A stretch of DNA of 64,000 nt, from NCBI GenBank assembly GCA_903874055.1, contig CAIQQR010000130.1, positions 22,750 through 86,749 of the forward strand, given 5' to 3'. Under the pieces are notes generated by a model. The model was not told the origin of the DNA, made no database searches, and saw only the letters and a list, made by a program, of their open reading frames with translations. Below, in pieces: positions 1 through 7,334 of the stretch. The position numbers were made by a program, and so were the translations under genes. The stretch's first letter is position 1; the number at the start of each line of letters is the position of its first letter. The DNA is from an uncultured Bacteroidota bacterium (GTDB taxonomy: Bacteria > Bacteroidota > Bacteroidia > Chitinophagales > Chitinophagaceae).

Positions 1-382
1 CTTTGTTTTGTTCATCGCGATACAAACGCTTGGGTCTTATAGATTCCCATCCAGCTTGATTATTATTGCCAAAATTGTTTTGTGCATTATTGGATGCACC
101 TGCGTGCTCAAATCCATCCTGTGCTTCAAAATCAGCAGGGCGGCCAATGCTTGCAATGATTAATTGAATTATTGATTCATTGATACAAACCTCTCCTTTC
201 TTTAATTTGTCATCACACAATTCTGCAACACGACACTCAATGTCATTGATAATTTCATCGCGGCCTTCTTCATTAGCAAAATAGATACGCAATGATTGGA
301 TATATTCTTTTAATAATTCATAGGCCTGTTCTTCGATTGGTAGAATACGACCTTGAAAATTGATATTGATTACTTTGTTCAT
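1..382 (-). CDS. PspC-domain-family protein, N-terminal part (cut by window edge)
   Basis: This partial gene runs off the left edge; only the first 127 codons are visible and it is absent from the ORF track. It starts at the ATG at 382-380 (MNKVININFQGRILPIEE). The N-terminus, with an ANEEGRDEIINDIECRVAEL stretch, is the conserved lead-in of a Bacteroidota family that usually carries a PspC membrane domain further on; that domain lies outside the window. A Gln/Asn-rich linker appears near residues 97-109. The start sits about 30 bp after the PadR gene on the same strand, a common two-gene arrangement in this phylum, so the PadR protein is probably its regulator. The family call rests on the N-terminus only. 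Confidence 0.7.
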   Translation of the reverse strand, partial: MNKVININFQGRILPIEEQAYELLKEYIQSLRIYFANEEGRDEIINDIECRVAELCDDKLKKGEVCINESIIQLIIASIGRPADFEAQDGFEHAGASNNAQNNFGNNNQAGWESIRPKRLYRDEQNK

Positions 383-412
383 AAAAAGCTTTTTAATATT
401 TGATGAATGTTA

Positions 413-769
413 CTAAGCAACAATTGCTTCATTGTTATCATTATTGTTCTGTGTAAGTTGATTAACTGCTCCTGTCATTTCCTTCCAGGTTGTTAATAAA
501 ACTTCGTAGGCATGATTACCTTCCTCGGTTAACACAAAATATTTTCTTGGGGGGCCACTTACACTTTCCACCCATCTATAATTTAAAAGGCCTGCATTTT
601 TTAATCTTGTCAATAAAGGATACAAAGTTCCTTCAAGTATATGCAGATTGGCCGCTTTCATTTGCTCGACGATATCACTTGGATACACTTCGCCTTTTTG
701 AATGATGGACAATATGCAAAACTCCAATACGCCCTTGCGCATCTGACTTTGTGTGTTTTGTATATCCAT
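413..769 (-). CDS. PadR-family transcriptional regulator
   Basis: This is a small winged-helix regulator of 118 residues. The ORF track begins 7 codons earlier, but the ATG at 769-767 (MDIQNTQSQM) fits PadR proteins better and lies after a clean -7 box. Visible features are the PadR signature EGTLYPLLTRLKNAGLL (residues 46-62), the wing with GPPRKYFVLTEEG (72-84), and a short C-terminal helix ending in an Asn-rich tail. PadR proteins usually repress their own operon and an adjacent membrane-protein gene, often responding to small hydrophobic compounds or envelope stress. Here the adjacent gene is the PspC-type protein. A perfect 12-bp inverted repeat upstream is the likely binding site. The ligand is unknown. 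Confidence 0.9.
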   Translation of the reverse strand: MDIQNTQSQMRKGVLEFCILSIIQKGEVYPSDIVEQMKAANLHILEGTLYPLLTRLKNAGLLNYRWVESVSGPPRKYFVLTEEGNHAYEVLLTTWKEMTGAVNQLTQNNNDNNEAIVA

Positions 770-787
770 GATAATAACTTTAGAACA

Positions 788-795
788 CAAAGCTA
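788..795 (-). promoter_or_regulatory. -7 box (TAGCTTTG) of the padR-pspC unit
   Basis: The minus strand reads TAGCTTTG, an exact match to the Bacteroidota -7 consensus TAnnTTTG, 18 bp upstream of the padR ATG. No good -33 TTTG is visible; that region is occupied by the palindrome at 804-832. Confidence 0.6.
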
Positions 796-803
796 AGAGA
801 ACA

Positions 804-832
804 TTTAGTACTATGCATCACATAGTACTAAA
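804..832. promoter_or_regulatory. Perfect inverted repeat, probable PadR operator
   Basis: The sequence is TTTAGTACTATG, a 5-bp spacer (CATCA), then CATAGTACTAAA: two perfectly complementary 12-bp arms. It covers the -33 region of the padR promoter, so a bound dimer would block RNA polymerase. PadR regulators typically bind such palindromes in their own promoters. That the cognate PadR binds here is inference from position. Confidence 0.65.
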
Positions 833-956
833 TAAAATCATAATTTTTACATAATTAATTGATTTACAATATAATATGATTTTACAATAATTATGAATGG
901 CAAATAAATATGGACAATCGGTGATAAAATTGGGTTTAAAGCCCCCTATTTACGAA

Positions 957-2240
957 CTAAAAAACTACTAATTCGTAAAAATCCTCCTCGTTTAAATACT
1001 TGTTGGCCAAGTCTTGTAATTGTTGAGGCTGAATAGCGCGTACCGTTTTAATGGTATTGTAAAAATACTCCTCGGTTAAGCCATTTAAAATATAAGATTT
1101 CCAACGACCAATAATTTGAAATGGTCCATCAACGTCTCCCAATAAAGAACCTAACATATAGTTTTTGACTAAATTTAATTCATCCATTTCCACTAATTCA
1201 TTTTTTAAAATAGCCATCTCTTTATACACTTCGTCAATAGTAGCTCTGCAAACATCCTTACCAGCATCTGTACTAATTAACCATGCGCTTTGTTGAATAT
1301 GGTTTTGTAAATAACTATGAATGCCATACGTATACCCTTTGTCCTCTCTAATATTACTCATTAAACGAGAGCCAAAAAATCCACCAAAAATATTATTCAA
1401 TACTTGCACTGGTGCAAAATCTGGATGATGTCTATTAGGAAAATGTCTTGCTATTCTAATAGATCCTTGCACGGAACTTGGATCGTTTACCACATTGTAT
1501 TTTTTTTCATCAGCAGCAACAATTGCATGTTCAGGTGTTTCAATAATATGCTTGTTTAAAGGCAATGAACCAATATATTTATTCAATGTAGATTCAATAT
1601 CTGCAGGAAACTTGCCGGCCATAAATACAATACACTTTCCTTCCTTATAATATTTATTGTAAAAAGCAACTAAGTCCTCACGCGTTAATTGATTGTATGC
1701 AGCTTCACTTGAGTACTTTCCATAAGGATGATCAATCCCAAATAAATATTCATCAATAAATCTATTGGCAATAAAATCTCCTTTTTTTAAATTTAAAGTG
1801 AGTTGTTGAATTTGATTCTTCTTGTAAATTTCTAATTCGTTTTCAGGAAACACCGCATCCCCAACCAATTCACTCACTACAGGAATCACTTCTTGAAAAT
1901 GCTTTGTTAAACTATGTAAACTAATGGTGGCCGTTTCATTATAGCAGGATCTATTTAAATAGGCCCCATAAAATTCAAAAGCATCATTTACCTCAAATGC
2001 CGATTTACTGCTAGTACCATTTTTTAATAAATAATTTGTTGCAGGCGCTACCCAATTTTTTGTTTCAAAACTATTGCCTGCAAAAAATACCAATTCCATT
2101 AACATCACTTCTTGTGCGCCTCCTTCAAATGCATAAACTTCTACGCCATTGTCTAAAGTGTATTTTTGACAAGGCTTTAATTGAATATCAAAATCAACTG
2201 CGTCTTTTATATTGGGAGCGATGGTTCTATCTAATGACAT
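957..2240 (-). CDS. M16-family peptidase, catalytically dead partner subunit
   Basis: This 427-residue protein has the two-lobed M16 (pitrilysin/processing-peptidase) fold: an N-terminal lobe around NGVEVYAFEGGAQEVMLMEL and a C-terminal lobe around FGGFFGSRLMSNIREDKGYTYG. The zinc motif HxxEH is absent; the equivalent region reads APATNYLLKNGT. It is therefore the non-catalytic half of a heterodimer, matching the intact HLFEH-bearing gene just upstream. The ORF track uses a TTG start at 2285; the ATG at 2240 (MSLDRTI) is more likely. The pair is co-transcribed with about 50 bp between genes. It probably degrades peptides, perhaps in the periplasm, but no signal peptide is visible, so location is open. 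Confidence 0.88.
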   Translation of the reverse strand: MSLDRTIAPNIKDAVDFDIQLKPCQKYTLDNGVEVYAFEGGAQEVMLMELVFFAGNSFETKNWVAPATNYLLKNGTSSKSAFEVNDAFEFYGAYLNRSCYNETATISLHSLTKHFQEVIPVVSELVGDAVFPENELEIYKKNQIQQLTLNLKKGDFIANRFIDEYLFGIDHPYGKYSSEAAYNQLTREDLVAFYNKYYKEGKCIVFMAGKFPADIESTLNKYIGSLPLNKHIIETPEHAIVAADEKKYNVVNDPSSVQGSIRIARHFPNRHHPDFAPVQVLNNIFGGFFGSRLMSNIREDKGYTYGIHSYLQNHIQQSAWLISTDAGKDVCRATIDEVYKEMAILKNELVEMDELNLVKNYMLGSLLGDVDGPFQIIGRWKSYILNGLTEEYFYNTIKTVRAIQPQQLQDLANKYLNEEDFYELVVF

Positions 2241-2291
2241 AGGATGGTTATTATGCGAATTTATTTTTCTTGAGTGTTTATACAAATGGGA

Positions 2292-3533
2292 TTAAGCAGT
2301 TTTGCTATAGTAGTATAATGTGTTTCTATTGTTGTCTTCAAAGATGGTTTTTGCAGTAGCTTGAATATGTTCAGGAGTCACTGCCTGATACTTTGCAAGC
2401 TCATCATTCATTAAAGCGGCGTCCCCTAATAATTCATAAAATGCAAGGCTTTGCGCGCGATTCATAATACTCATATCTTCAAAACAAATCATACTCTCTG
2501 TTTTATTAATTACTTTTTGCACTTCCTTAGTATCTAAAATTACTTGCTTCATTTTTTCTACTTCTTCCAGCACTGCTTTTTCAGCAACCGACATACTTAT
2601 GCCTTTTACCAATTTGCCTGTAATCACAAATAAGCCTGGATCAATGGTTCCAAAGTGATAACAAGAAATAGAAGAAAACAATTGTCTTACCTTAATAAGT
2701 TGCTCATATAAACGAGAGGATGCACCTCCACCTAAAACTTCGGTCAATAAATCGGTTGCATGATAAGATGCATCAAAACGTCCTCCCATATGCCAAGTCA
2801 TCATCAACATATCCATTGGTACATCAGCACGCACATCCAAGCTTCGATGCTTTTCTTGTTTAGGCTCCTGTGGTAAATTTCTTTCATAAGGTTTGCCTGC
2901 AGGAATGGGGGCAAACCATTTCTCCGCCAATACTTTTATGTCTTCTGTTTTTATATTTCCAGTAACTACCAAAATGGCATTATTGGGACGATAAAATTGA
3001 AAGAAAAAATCTTTTACTTCTTCCATCTTTGCTTGCTCCACATGAGCAAGGGAAGCGCCAATGGTCATCCAGCGATAGGGATGTTTAGTATAAGCAAGGG
3101 TGCGCATTTTATGCCAAGCATCCCCATAAGGCTTATTAATATAGTGCTCCTTAAACTCTTCACACACTACTTTTCGTTGTACTTCCAAACTTTTAGGACT
3201 AAACGCTAGGGATAACATTCTATCACTCTCCAACCAAAAAGCAGTTTCAATATTTTCAGCAGGAAGCTGACAATAATAATTGGTAAGATCATTGGTAGTG
3301 TAGGCATTGTTCTCCCCACCAGCTCTTTGCAAAGGCTCATCATATTCAGGAATATTAATACTCCCCCCAAACATTAAATGTTCAAATAAGTGAGCGAACC
3401 CCGTTTTTTCAGGGTTTTCATCTTTAGCACCTACATTGTACAATATATTCACTACGGCCATGGGTGTTGTAGTATCCTGATGGACCAACACTTTAAGGCC
3501 ATTATCTAATTGAAATCGGTCAAATTGTATCAT
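2292..3533 (-). CDS. M16-family zinc metallopeptidase, catalytic subunit
   Basis: This is a 413-residue M16 peptidase whose inverted zinc motif HLFEH is at residues 48-52 (GFAHLFEHLMFGG); the downstream acidic ligand region reads VVCEEFKEHY. A second, non-catalytic lobe follows, with the typical GGGASSRLYEQL motif. Length and layout match bacterial processing-peptidase-like proteins that work as active/inactive pairs. The inactive partner is encoded directly downstream. No signal peptide is visible. The upstream 117-bp gap is shared with the divergent mqnC gene. Confidence in the family is high; the physiological substrate is unknown. Confidence 0.92.
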   Translation of the reverse strand: MIQFDRFQLDNGLKVLVHQDTTTPMAVVNILYNVGAKDENPEKTGFAHLFEHLMFGGSINIPEYDEPLQRAGGENNAYTTNDLTNYYCQLPAENIETAFWLESDRMLSLAFSPKSLEVQRKVVCEEFKEHYINKPYGDAWHKMRTLAYTKHPYRWMTIGASLAHVEQAKMEEVKDFFFQFYRPNNAILVVTGNIKTEDIKVLAEKWFAPIPAGKPYERNLPQEPKQEKHRSLDVRADVPMDMLMMTWHMGGRFDASYHATDLLTEVLGGGASSRLYEQLIKVRQLFSSISCYHFGTIDPGLFVITGKLVKGISMSVAEKAVLEEVEKMKQVILDTKEVQKVINKTESMICFEDMSIMNRAQSLAFYELLGDAALMNDELAKYQAVTPEHIQATAKTIFEDNNRNTLYYYSKTA

Positions 3534-3623
3534 AATAAAGGGTAAAATTACTCCTTTTAAACAAGAGTCAATTTGCGAATATAGATAAAATAAATAGGGC
3601 TATGAAGCAAACCCTTTACCCCT

Positions 3624-3631
3624 TAACTTTG
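3624..3631 (+). promoter_or_regulatory. -7 box (TAACTTTG) of mqnC
   Basis: An exact TAnnTTTG match lies 19 bp upstream of the mqnC ATG. No convincing -33 element is visible at the usual 19-21 bp spacing. Confidence 0.55.
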
Positions 3632-3650
3632 TTACACTTAAAACGAGCAT

Positions 3651-4775
3651 ATGCAATTAGAAGAATTATATAAGAAAGCCCTGAATTTTGAGTACTTAAC
3701 CAAGGAAGAAGGTATGTTTTTGTTTGAACATGCGCCCTTAAATGAGATTAGCTATGTTGCTAATGAATTGAGAAAAAAGCAGGTGCCGCATGGTAAAGTA
3801 ACTTGGCAGATTGACCGAAATGTAAATACCACCAATGTATGTATTGCAAACTGTAAGTTTTGTAATTTTTATAGAATTCCTGGTCACCCTGAAGCCTATA
3901 TCACCGATATGGATACCTATCGTGTAAAAATTAAAGAAACCTTAGCTTGGGGTGGAGATCAATTATTATTACAAGGAGGACATCACCCTGAATTAGGATT
4001 GCAATTTTATGTAGATATTTTTAGTCAAATTAAAAATGAATTCCCAACCATTAAGTTGCACACTTTGGGACCCCCAGAGATTGCGCATATCGCAAAGTTG
4101 GAAGGCATGACCCATACCGAAGTATTAAAAGCATTGCAAGCTGCAGGCATGGATTCCTTACCAGGAGCAGGAGCTGAGATATTAGTTGATCGAGTGCGTA
4201 AATTAGTTTCTAATGGAAAATGTGGAGCAGATGAGTGGTTAGAAGTAATGGCTGCTGCACACCAATTAAATATAACTACAAGTGCTACGATGATGTTTGG
4301 TCACGTGGAAACTTTGGAGGAAAGATTTATTCACTTAGTACGCATTCGTGAAACACAGGATAGAAAACCAGCTAATGCAAAAGGTTTCTTAGCATTTATT
4401 CCATGGACTTTCCAAGATGTAGATACTCTTTTAACTAAAATTAGAGGAGTACATAATTTAACCACTACCGAGGAGTATATTAGAATGATTGCAATTAGCC
4501 GCATCATGTTACCTAATATCAAAAACATTCAAGCTAGTTGGTTAACTGTTGGAAAGGCAACAGCACAGGTTTGTTTAGAAGCAGGCGCTAATGATTTTGG
4601 AAGTATTATGTTGGAAGAAAACGTGGTAAGCGCCGCTGGTGCTCCTCATCGTTTTACCTATAAAACAATCCAAGAAGCAATTAAAGAAGCAGGATTTGAA
4701 CCACAATTGCGCAACCAACAATACGAATGGCGCGAACTTCCAGCTGATATCCAAGAACAAATTGTAAATTATTAA
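3651..4775 (+). CDS. mqnC: Cyclic dehypoxanthinyl futalosine synthase (radical SAM)
   Basis: This 374-residue radical SAM enzyme carries the cluster motif C64-x3-C68-x2-C71 (CIANCKFC) inside the family signature IDRNVNTTNVC. MqnC cyclises dehypoxanthine futalosine in the futalosine route to menaquinone, in the cytoplasm. LPGAGAEILVDRVR and the C-terminal NDFGSIMLEENVVSAAG are typical of the MqnC/MqnE/CofH group. The IDRN-x-N-x-TNVC start separates it from MqnE. It is a single gene between two divergent or separate units; no other mqn genes are in the window. It implies that the organism respires with menaquinone made through futalosine. Confidence 0.92.
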   Translation: MQLEELYKKALNFEYLTKEEGMFLFEHAPLNEISYVANELRKKQVPHGKVTWQIDRNVNTTNVCIANCKFCNFYRIPGHPEAYITDMDTYRVKIKETLAWGGDQLLLQGGHHPELGLQFYVDIFSQIKNEFPTIKLHTLGPPEIAHIAKLEGMTHTEVLKALQAAGMDSLPGAGAEILVDRVRKLVSNGKCGADEWLEVMAAAHQLNITTSATMMFGHVETLEERFIHLVRIRETQDRKPANAKGFLAFIPWTFQDVDTLLTKIRGVHNLTTTEEYIRMIAISRIMLPNIKNIQASWLTVGKATAQVCLEAGANDFGSIMLEENVVSAAGAPHRFTYKTIQEAIKEAGFEPQLRNQQYEWRELPADIQEQIVNY

Positions 4776-4784
4776 CAGTCCTTT

Positions 4785-4811
4785 GTAACTTTTTGGGTTC
4801 CCCCTTCGTTA
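4785..4811 (+). promoter_or_regulatory. Candidate ECF-type promoter (GTAAC-N17-CGTTA)
   Basis: GTAAC at 4785-4789 and CGTTA at 4807-4811 are separated by 17 bp, matching the general layout of ECF sigma promoters (AAC-containing -35, CGTnn -10). The pair lies 34 bp upstream of the ECF sigma gene, so autoregulation is the simplest reading. An overlapping housekeeping-like box, TACCTTTA (4812-4819), has one mismatch. Confidence 0.55.
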
Positions 4812-4845
4812 TACCTTTACATAACAGCAAAACGAAGGAAGAAAG

Positions 4846-5337
4846 ATGACTGATAAAGATTTCAATAATTGCGTAGATGCATACTCAGATGGGGTCTATC
4901 GCTTTATTATCAAAAATATTGGTCATGAAGCAGATGCACAGGATATTGTACAAACAGCATTTGAGAAGTTATGGGTAAATCGTACAAAAGTTGAAACAGA
5001 TAAGTCAAAATCTTATTTGTTTACAGTTGCTTATCATCAAATGATTGATCATATTCGCAAGGATAAGCGAAACAATACCACGGATAATTTTGACGAAGTA
5101 AAAATCAGTATACACCAGGAAGGTGATACCGAATTAAAACAAATTCTACTTAAAGCAATCAATGAACTAAACCCTACCCAAAGAAGTTTGGTTTTACTTA
5201 AAGATTATGAAGGATATAGTTACCAAGAAATTGGGGAAATCATGGATTTATCTGAAAGTAAAGTAAAAGTATATTTACATAGAGCACGTTTACTATTGAA
5301 AGAAAAATTAGTTCACCTTGAAAAAATGCGTGCGTAA
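4846..5337 (+). CDS. ECF sigma factor (RNA polymerase sigma-70 family)
   Basis: This 163-residue protein has the two-domain ECF layout: region 2 (about 5-75, with AQDIVQTAFEKLW) binding the -10 element, and region 4 (about 100-155) with the helix-turn-helix YSYQEIGEIMDLSESKVKVY. It redirects RNA polymerase to its own regulon. Its stop overlaps the next start by one base (TAATG), which suggests translational coupling to the putative anti-sigma gene. A plausible ECF promoter lies upstream. The downstream pair (single-TM protein and beta-barrel) suggests that the signal concerns the cell envelope. It is not followed by SusCD genes, so it is not a classical FecI/FecR nutrient-uptake unit. Confidence 0.93.
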   Translation: MTDKDFNNCVDAYSDGVYRFIIKNIGHEADAQDIVQTAFEKLWVNRTKVETDKSKSYLFTVAYHQMIDHIRKDKRNNTTDNFDEVKISIHQEGDTELKQILLKAINELNPTQRSLVLLKDYEGYSYQEIGEIMDLSESKVKVYLHRARLLLKEKLVHLEKMRA

Positions 5338-6230
5338 TGAAAATAAATACCACCAATTACGAGGAGTGCTTTTTGTTGTATATCGACAATGAACTTTCTG
5401 ATGAACAAAAAGTAGCAGTTGAAAATTTCATGGAAGAAAATCCGGTATATAAAAAAGAATTTACCTTAATACAACAATCCGTTCTTGCCCCTGAAAATAT
5501 TTTATTTGAGGATAAAGTTTTTTTGTATCGACTAGAAGAATTGGAAGCGAGTTTACCTATCTCCATTAAGCAAGGCTTATACCGAGAGGAAGCAAAATTG
5601 ATGGAAGGGTTTTTCAACAGAAAATTAATACGCAGTATTGCGGCTGTAGCTGCTTTATTTTTATTAATTATTGGTTATAATTTAATACCAACTATTCCTG
5701 TAAAACAAAATAACCTTAAGGGGCTCTCAAACAATGAGCGCGTCGTAAAAAATGATGCACAATCTTATTTAAGTAACACTGCTAATAGTGGCCATAAGCA
5801 AGTTGAGCACATGGAAGATTATAAAAAAAAGCAGAATGCTAACGTAATAATACAAGACAATGACAGTAGCACTCACCGATTAAATACATTAATATCCATC
5901 TCTACAGAGAAAAATAATTACGCTCAACAAGCAGGCATTATTCAATCTATAGCTACTTCATCCAATCATTTTGTAACGAACGATAATGCAATAAAAACAG
6001 TGCCAATTATAAATAACACGGTTGCTATTGCCACAGTTAACGAAAAAATAGTCAGCAGCGAAGTAAGTGTTTTGGCCGAATCTAAAGAAGAATTTGAAAA
6101 TATAAATACTGACAACCCAGATAGAATTATTTACATCGCGAATATGGAAATTGACGGCGATAAATTAAGAGGCTTCACCAGACGTATTGGTGCATTTATA
6201 AAAAGAAATAAAACAGAAAAAGAAAAATAA
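5337..6230 (+). CDS. Putative anti-sigma factor, single-pass membrane protein
   Basis: This 297-residue protein has a cytosolic N-terminal part of about 100 residues (YEECFLLYIDNELSDEQK resembles anti-sigma N-termini of the phylum), one transmembrane helix at about 101-117 (IAAVAALFLLIIGYNL), and a long low-complexity, Asn/Thr-rich periplasmic part. The gene follows the ECF sigma gene with a one-base overlap and is 5 bp before the beta-barrel gene. From this order I infer that it sequesters the sigma factor at the membrane until an envelope signal arrives. No zinc-binding HxxxCxxC motif is visible, so it is not a ZAS-type anti-sigma factor. I do not recognise the periplasmic part. Confidence 0.75.
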   Translation: MKINTTNYEECFLLYIDNELSDEQKVAVENFMEENPVYKKEFTLIQQSVLAPENILFEDKVFLYRLEELEASLPISIKQGLYREEAKLMEGFFNRKLIRSIAAVAALFLLIIGYNLIPTIPVKQNNLKGLSNNERVVKNDAQSYLSNTANSGHKQVEHMEDYKKKQNANVIIQDNDSSTHRLNTLISISTEKNNYAQQAGIIQSIATSSNHFVTNDNAIKTVPIINNTVAIATVNEKIVSSEVSVLAESKEEFENINTDNPDRIIYIANMEIDGDKLRGFTRRIGAFIKRNKTEKEK

Positions 6231-6235
6231 ATAAT

Positions 6236-7240
6236 ATGAAAAAGATAATTGTAGTCTTAGGGGTTTTAATTGCGAGCAATGCAATTGCTCAAAATGATAG
6301 TGCAGTTGCTAAAAAAGCGGATACCATTCGCGTTGGAAATATGGTGATTGTAAATGGTAAAATGGATAAATCTGATAAACGAAATAACGATGATGTTAGT
6401 ATTAATATAGGTAATGACACTTTAGTATCGATAATTGATGATACTGTAAAAGTGGGAAGAATACGCATTATTAATAAACAAGAAGGCACTTCAGGCTACG
6501 GTCAAAAGGATTTAGCTTCCTTACTTCAAGGTGATTTTAAAAAGACAAAAATTACGATTGAAAAAGCGCCAAAAAAATTGCAAAACATAAGTACTAATTG
6601 GTGGATTTTTGATTTAGGTTTTGCCAATTTAGTAGACAATACTGCTCCATTAATGTACTCCCCTGCCTTCTTACCATATCAATCTATGTTGCCTGCTGCA
6701 CCAAGTTCAGCAAACTTAAAGTTGAATAATGCTAAATCAAGCAATGTAAATATTTGGATTGTACAACAAAAAATAAATTTATCACAACACCAATGGAATT
6801 TAAAATATGGCATTGGTATTGAGATGTATAATTTCAGATTTGAACAACCCATTAGTTTTAGCAATACCCCTGGTAACTATGTATATTTTGATAACGTAAA
6901 TTTTAGTAAGAATAAATTATTTGTAGAATATTTGACAGTGCCGGTACAATTAAATTTTCAATCTAACCCTGAAAATAAAAAAAGTTTTTACGCAAGTTTA
7001 GGGCTTAGTGCGGGTTATTTAGTTCAATCACATACTAAACAAATAAGTGAAGAGCGAGGTAAAAGAAAAGTGAATGGGAATTTTGATTTAAACAATACCA
7101 AATTAGCCACCATTGGCGAATTAGGAGTTGGCGGGATTCGATTATATGGGTCTTACAGTTTAACTAACTTATTTGATAAAAAATTGACCAGTTTTGATAT
7201 GGCCCCCTTCGCCATTGGGATAAGATTTAGTAAGTTCTAA
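6236..7240 (+). CDS. Outer-membrane beta-barrel protein of unknown function (PorT-like)
   Basis: This 334-residue protein begins with a Sec signal peptide (MKKIIVVLGVLIASNAIAQ, cleavage after AQ). A soluble part of about 100 residues follows, then alternating amphipathic strands such as WNLKYGIGIEMYNFRFEQ and LFVEYLTVPVQLNFQ, ending with a C-terminal aromatic strand (APFAIGIRFSKF) as expected for an outer-membrane barrel. It is the third gene of the ECF sigma unit and probably belongs to its regulon, either as an effector or as a sensor. The N-terminal region with VSINIGNDTLVSIIDD has no recognised domain. The precise role is unknown. Confidence 0.72.
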   Translation: MKKIIVVLGVLIASNAIAQNDSAVAKKADTIRVGNMVIVNGKMDKSDKRNNDDVSINIGNDTLVSIIDDTVKVGRIRIINKQEGTSGYGQKDLASLLQGDFKKTKITIEKAPKKLQNISTNWWIFDLGFANLVDNTAPLMYSPAFLPYQSMLPAAPSSANLKLNNAKSSNVNIWIVQQKINLSQHQWNLKYGIGIEMYNFRFEQPISFSNTPGNYVYFDNVNFSKNKLFVEYLTVPVQLNFQSNPENKKSFYASLGLSAGYLVQSHTKQISEERGKRKVNGNFDLNNTKLATIGELGVGGIRLYGSYSLTNLFDKKLTSFDMAPFAIGIRFSKF

Positions 7241-7285
7241 TGAAATTTTTTAACTACTTGTTAACTACTTGATAGATGCGCTATT

Positions 7286-7315
7286 AAAAAAGCCCTTCGA
7301 TGGAAGGGCTTTTTT
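7286..7315. terminator. Bidirectional intrinsic terminator
   Basis: An 8-bp GC-rich stem AGCCCTTC/GAAGGGCT with a GATG loop is flanked by A5 on the left and T5 on the right. It serves the ECF unit on the plus strand and serS on the minus strand. Confidence 0.9.
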
Positions 7316-7334
7316 AATTCTATGAAATGAAATA

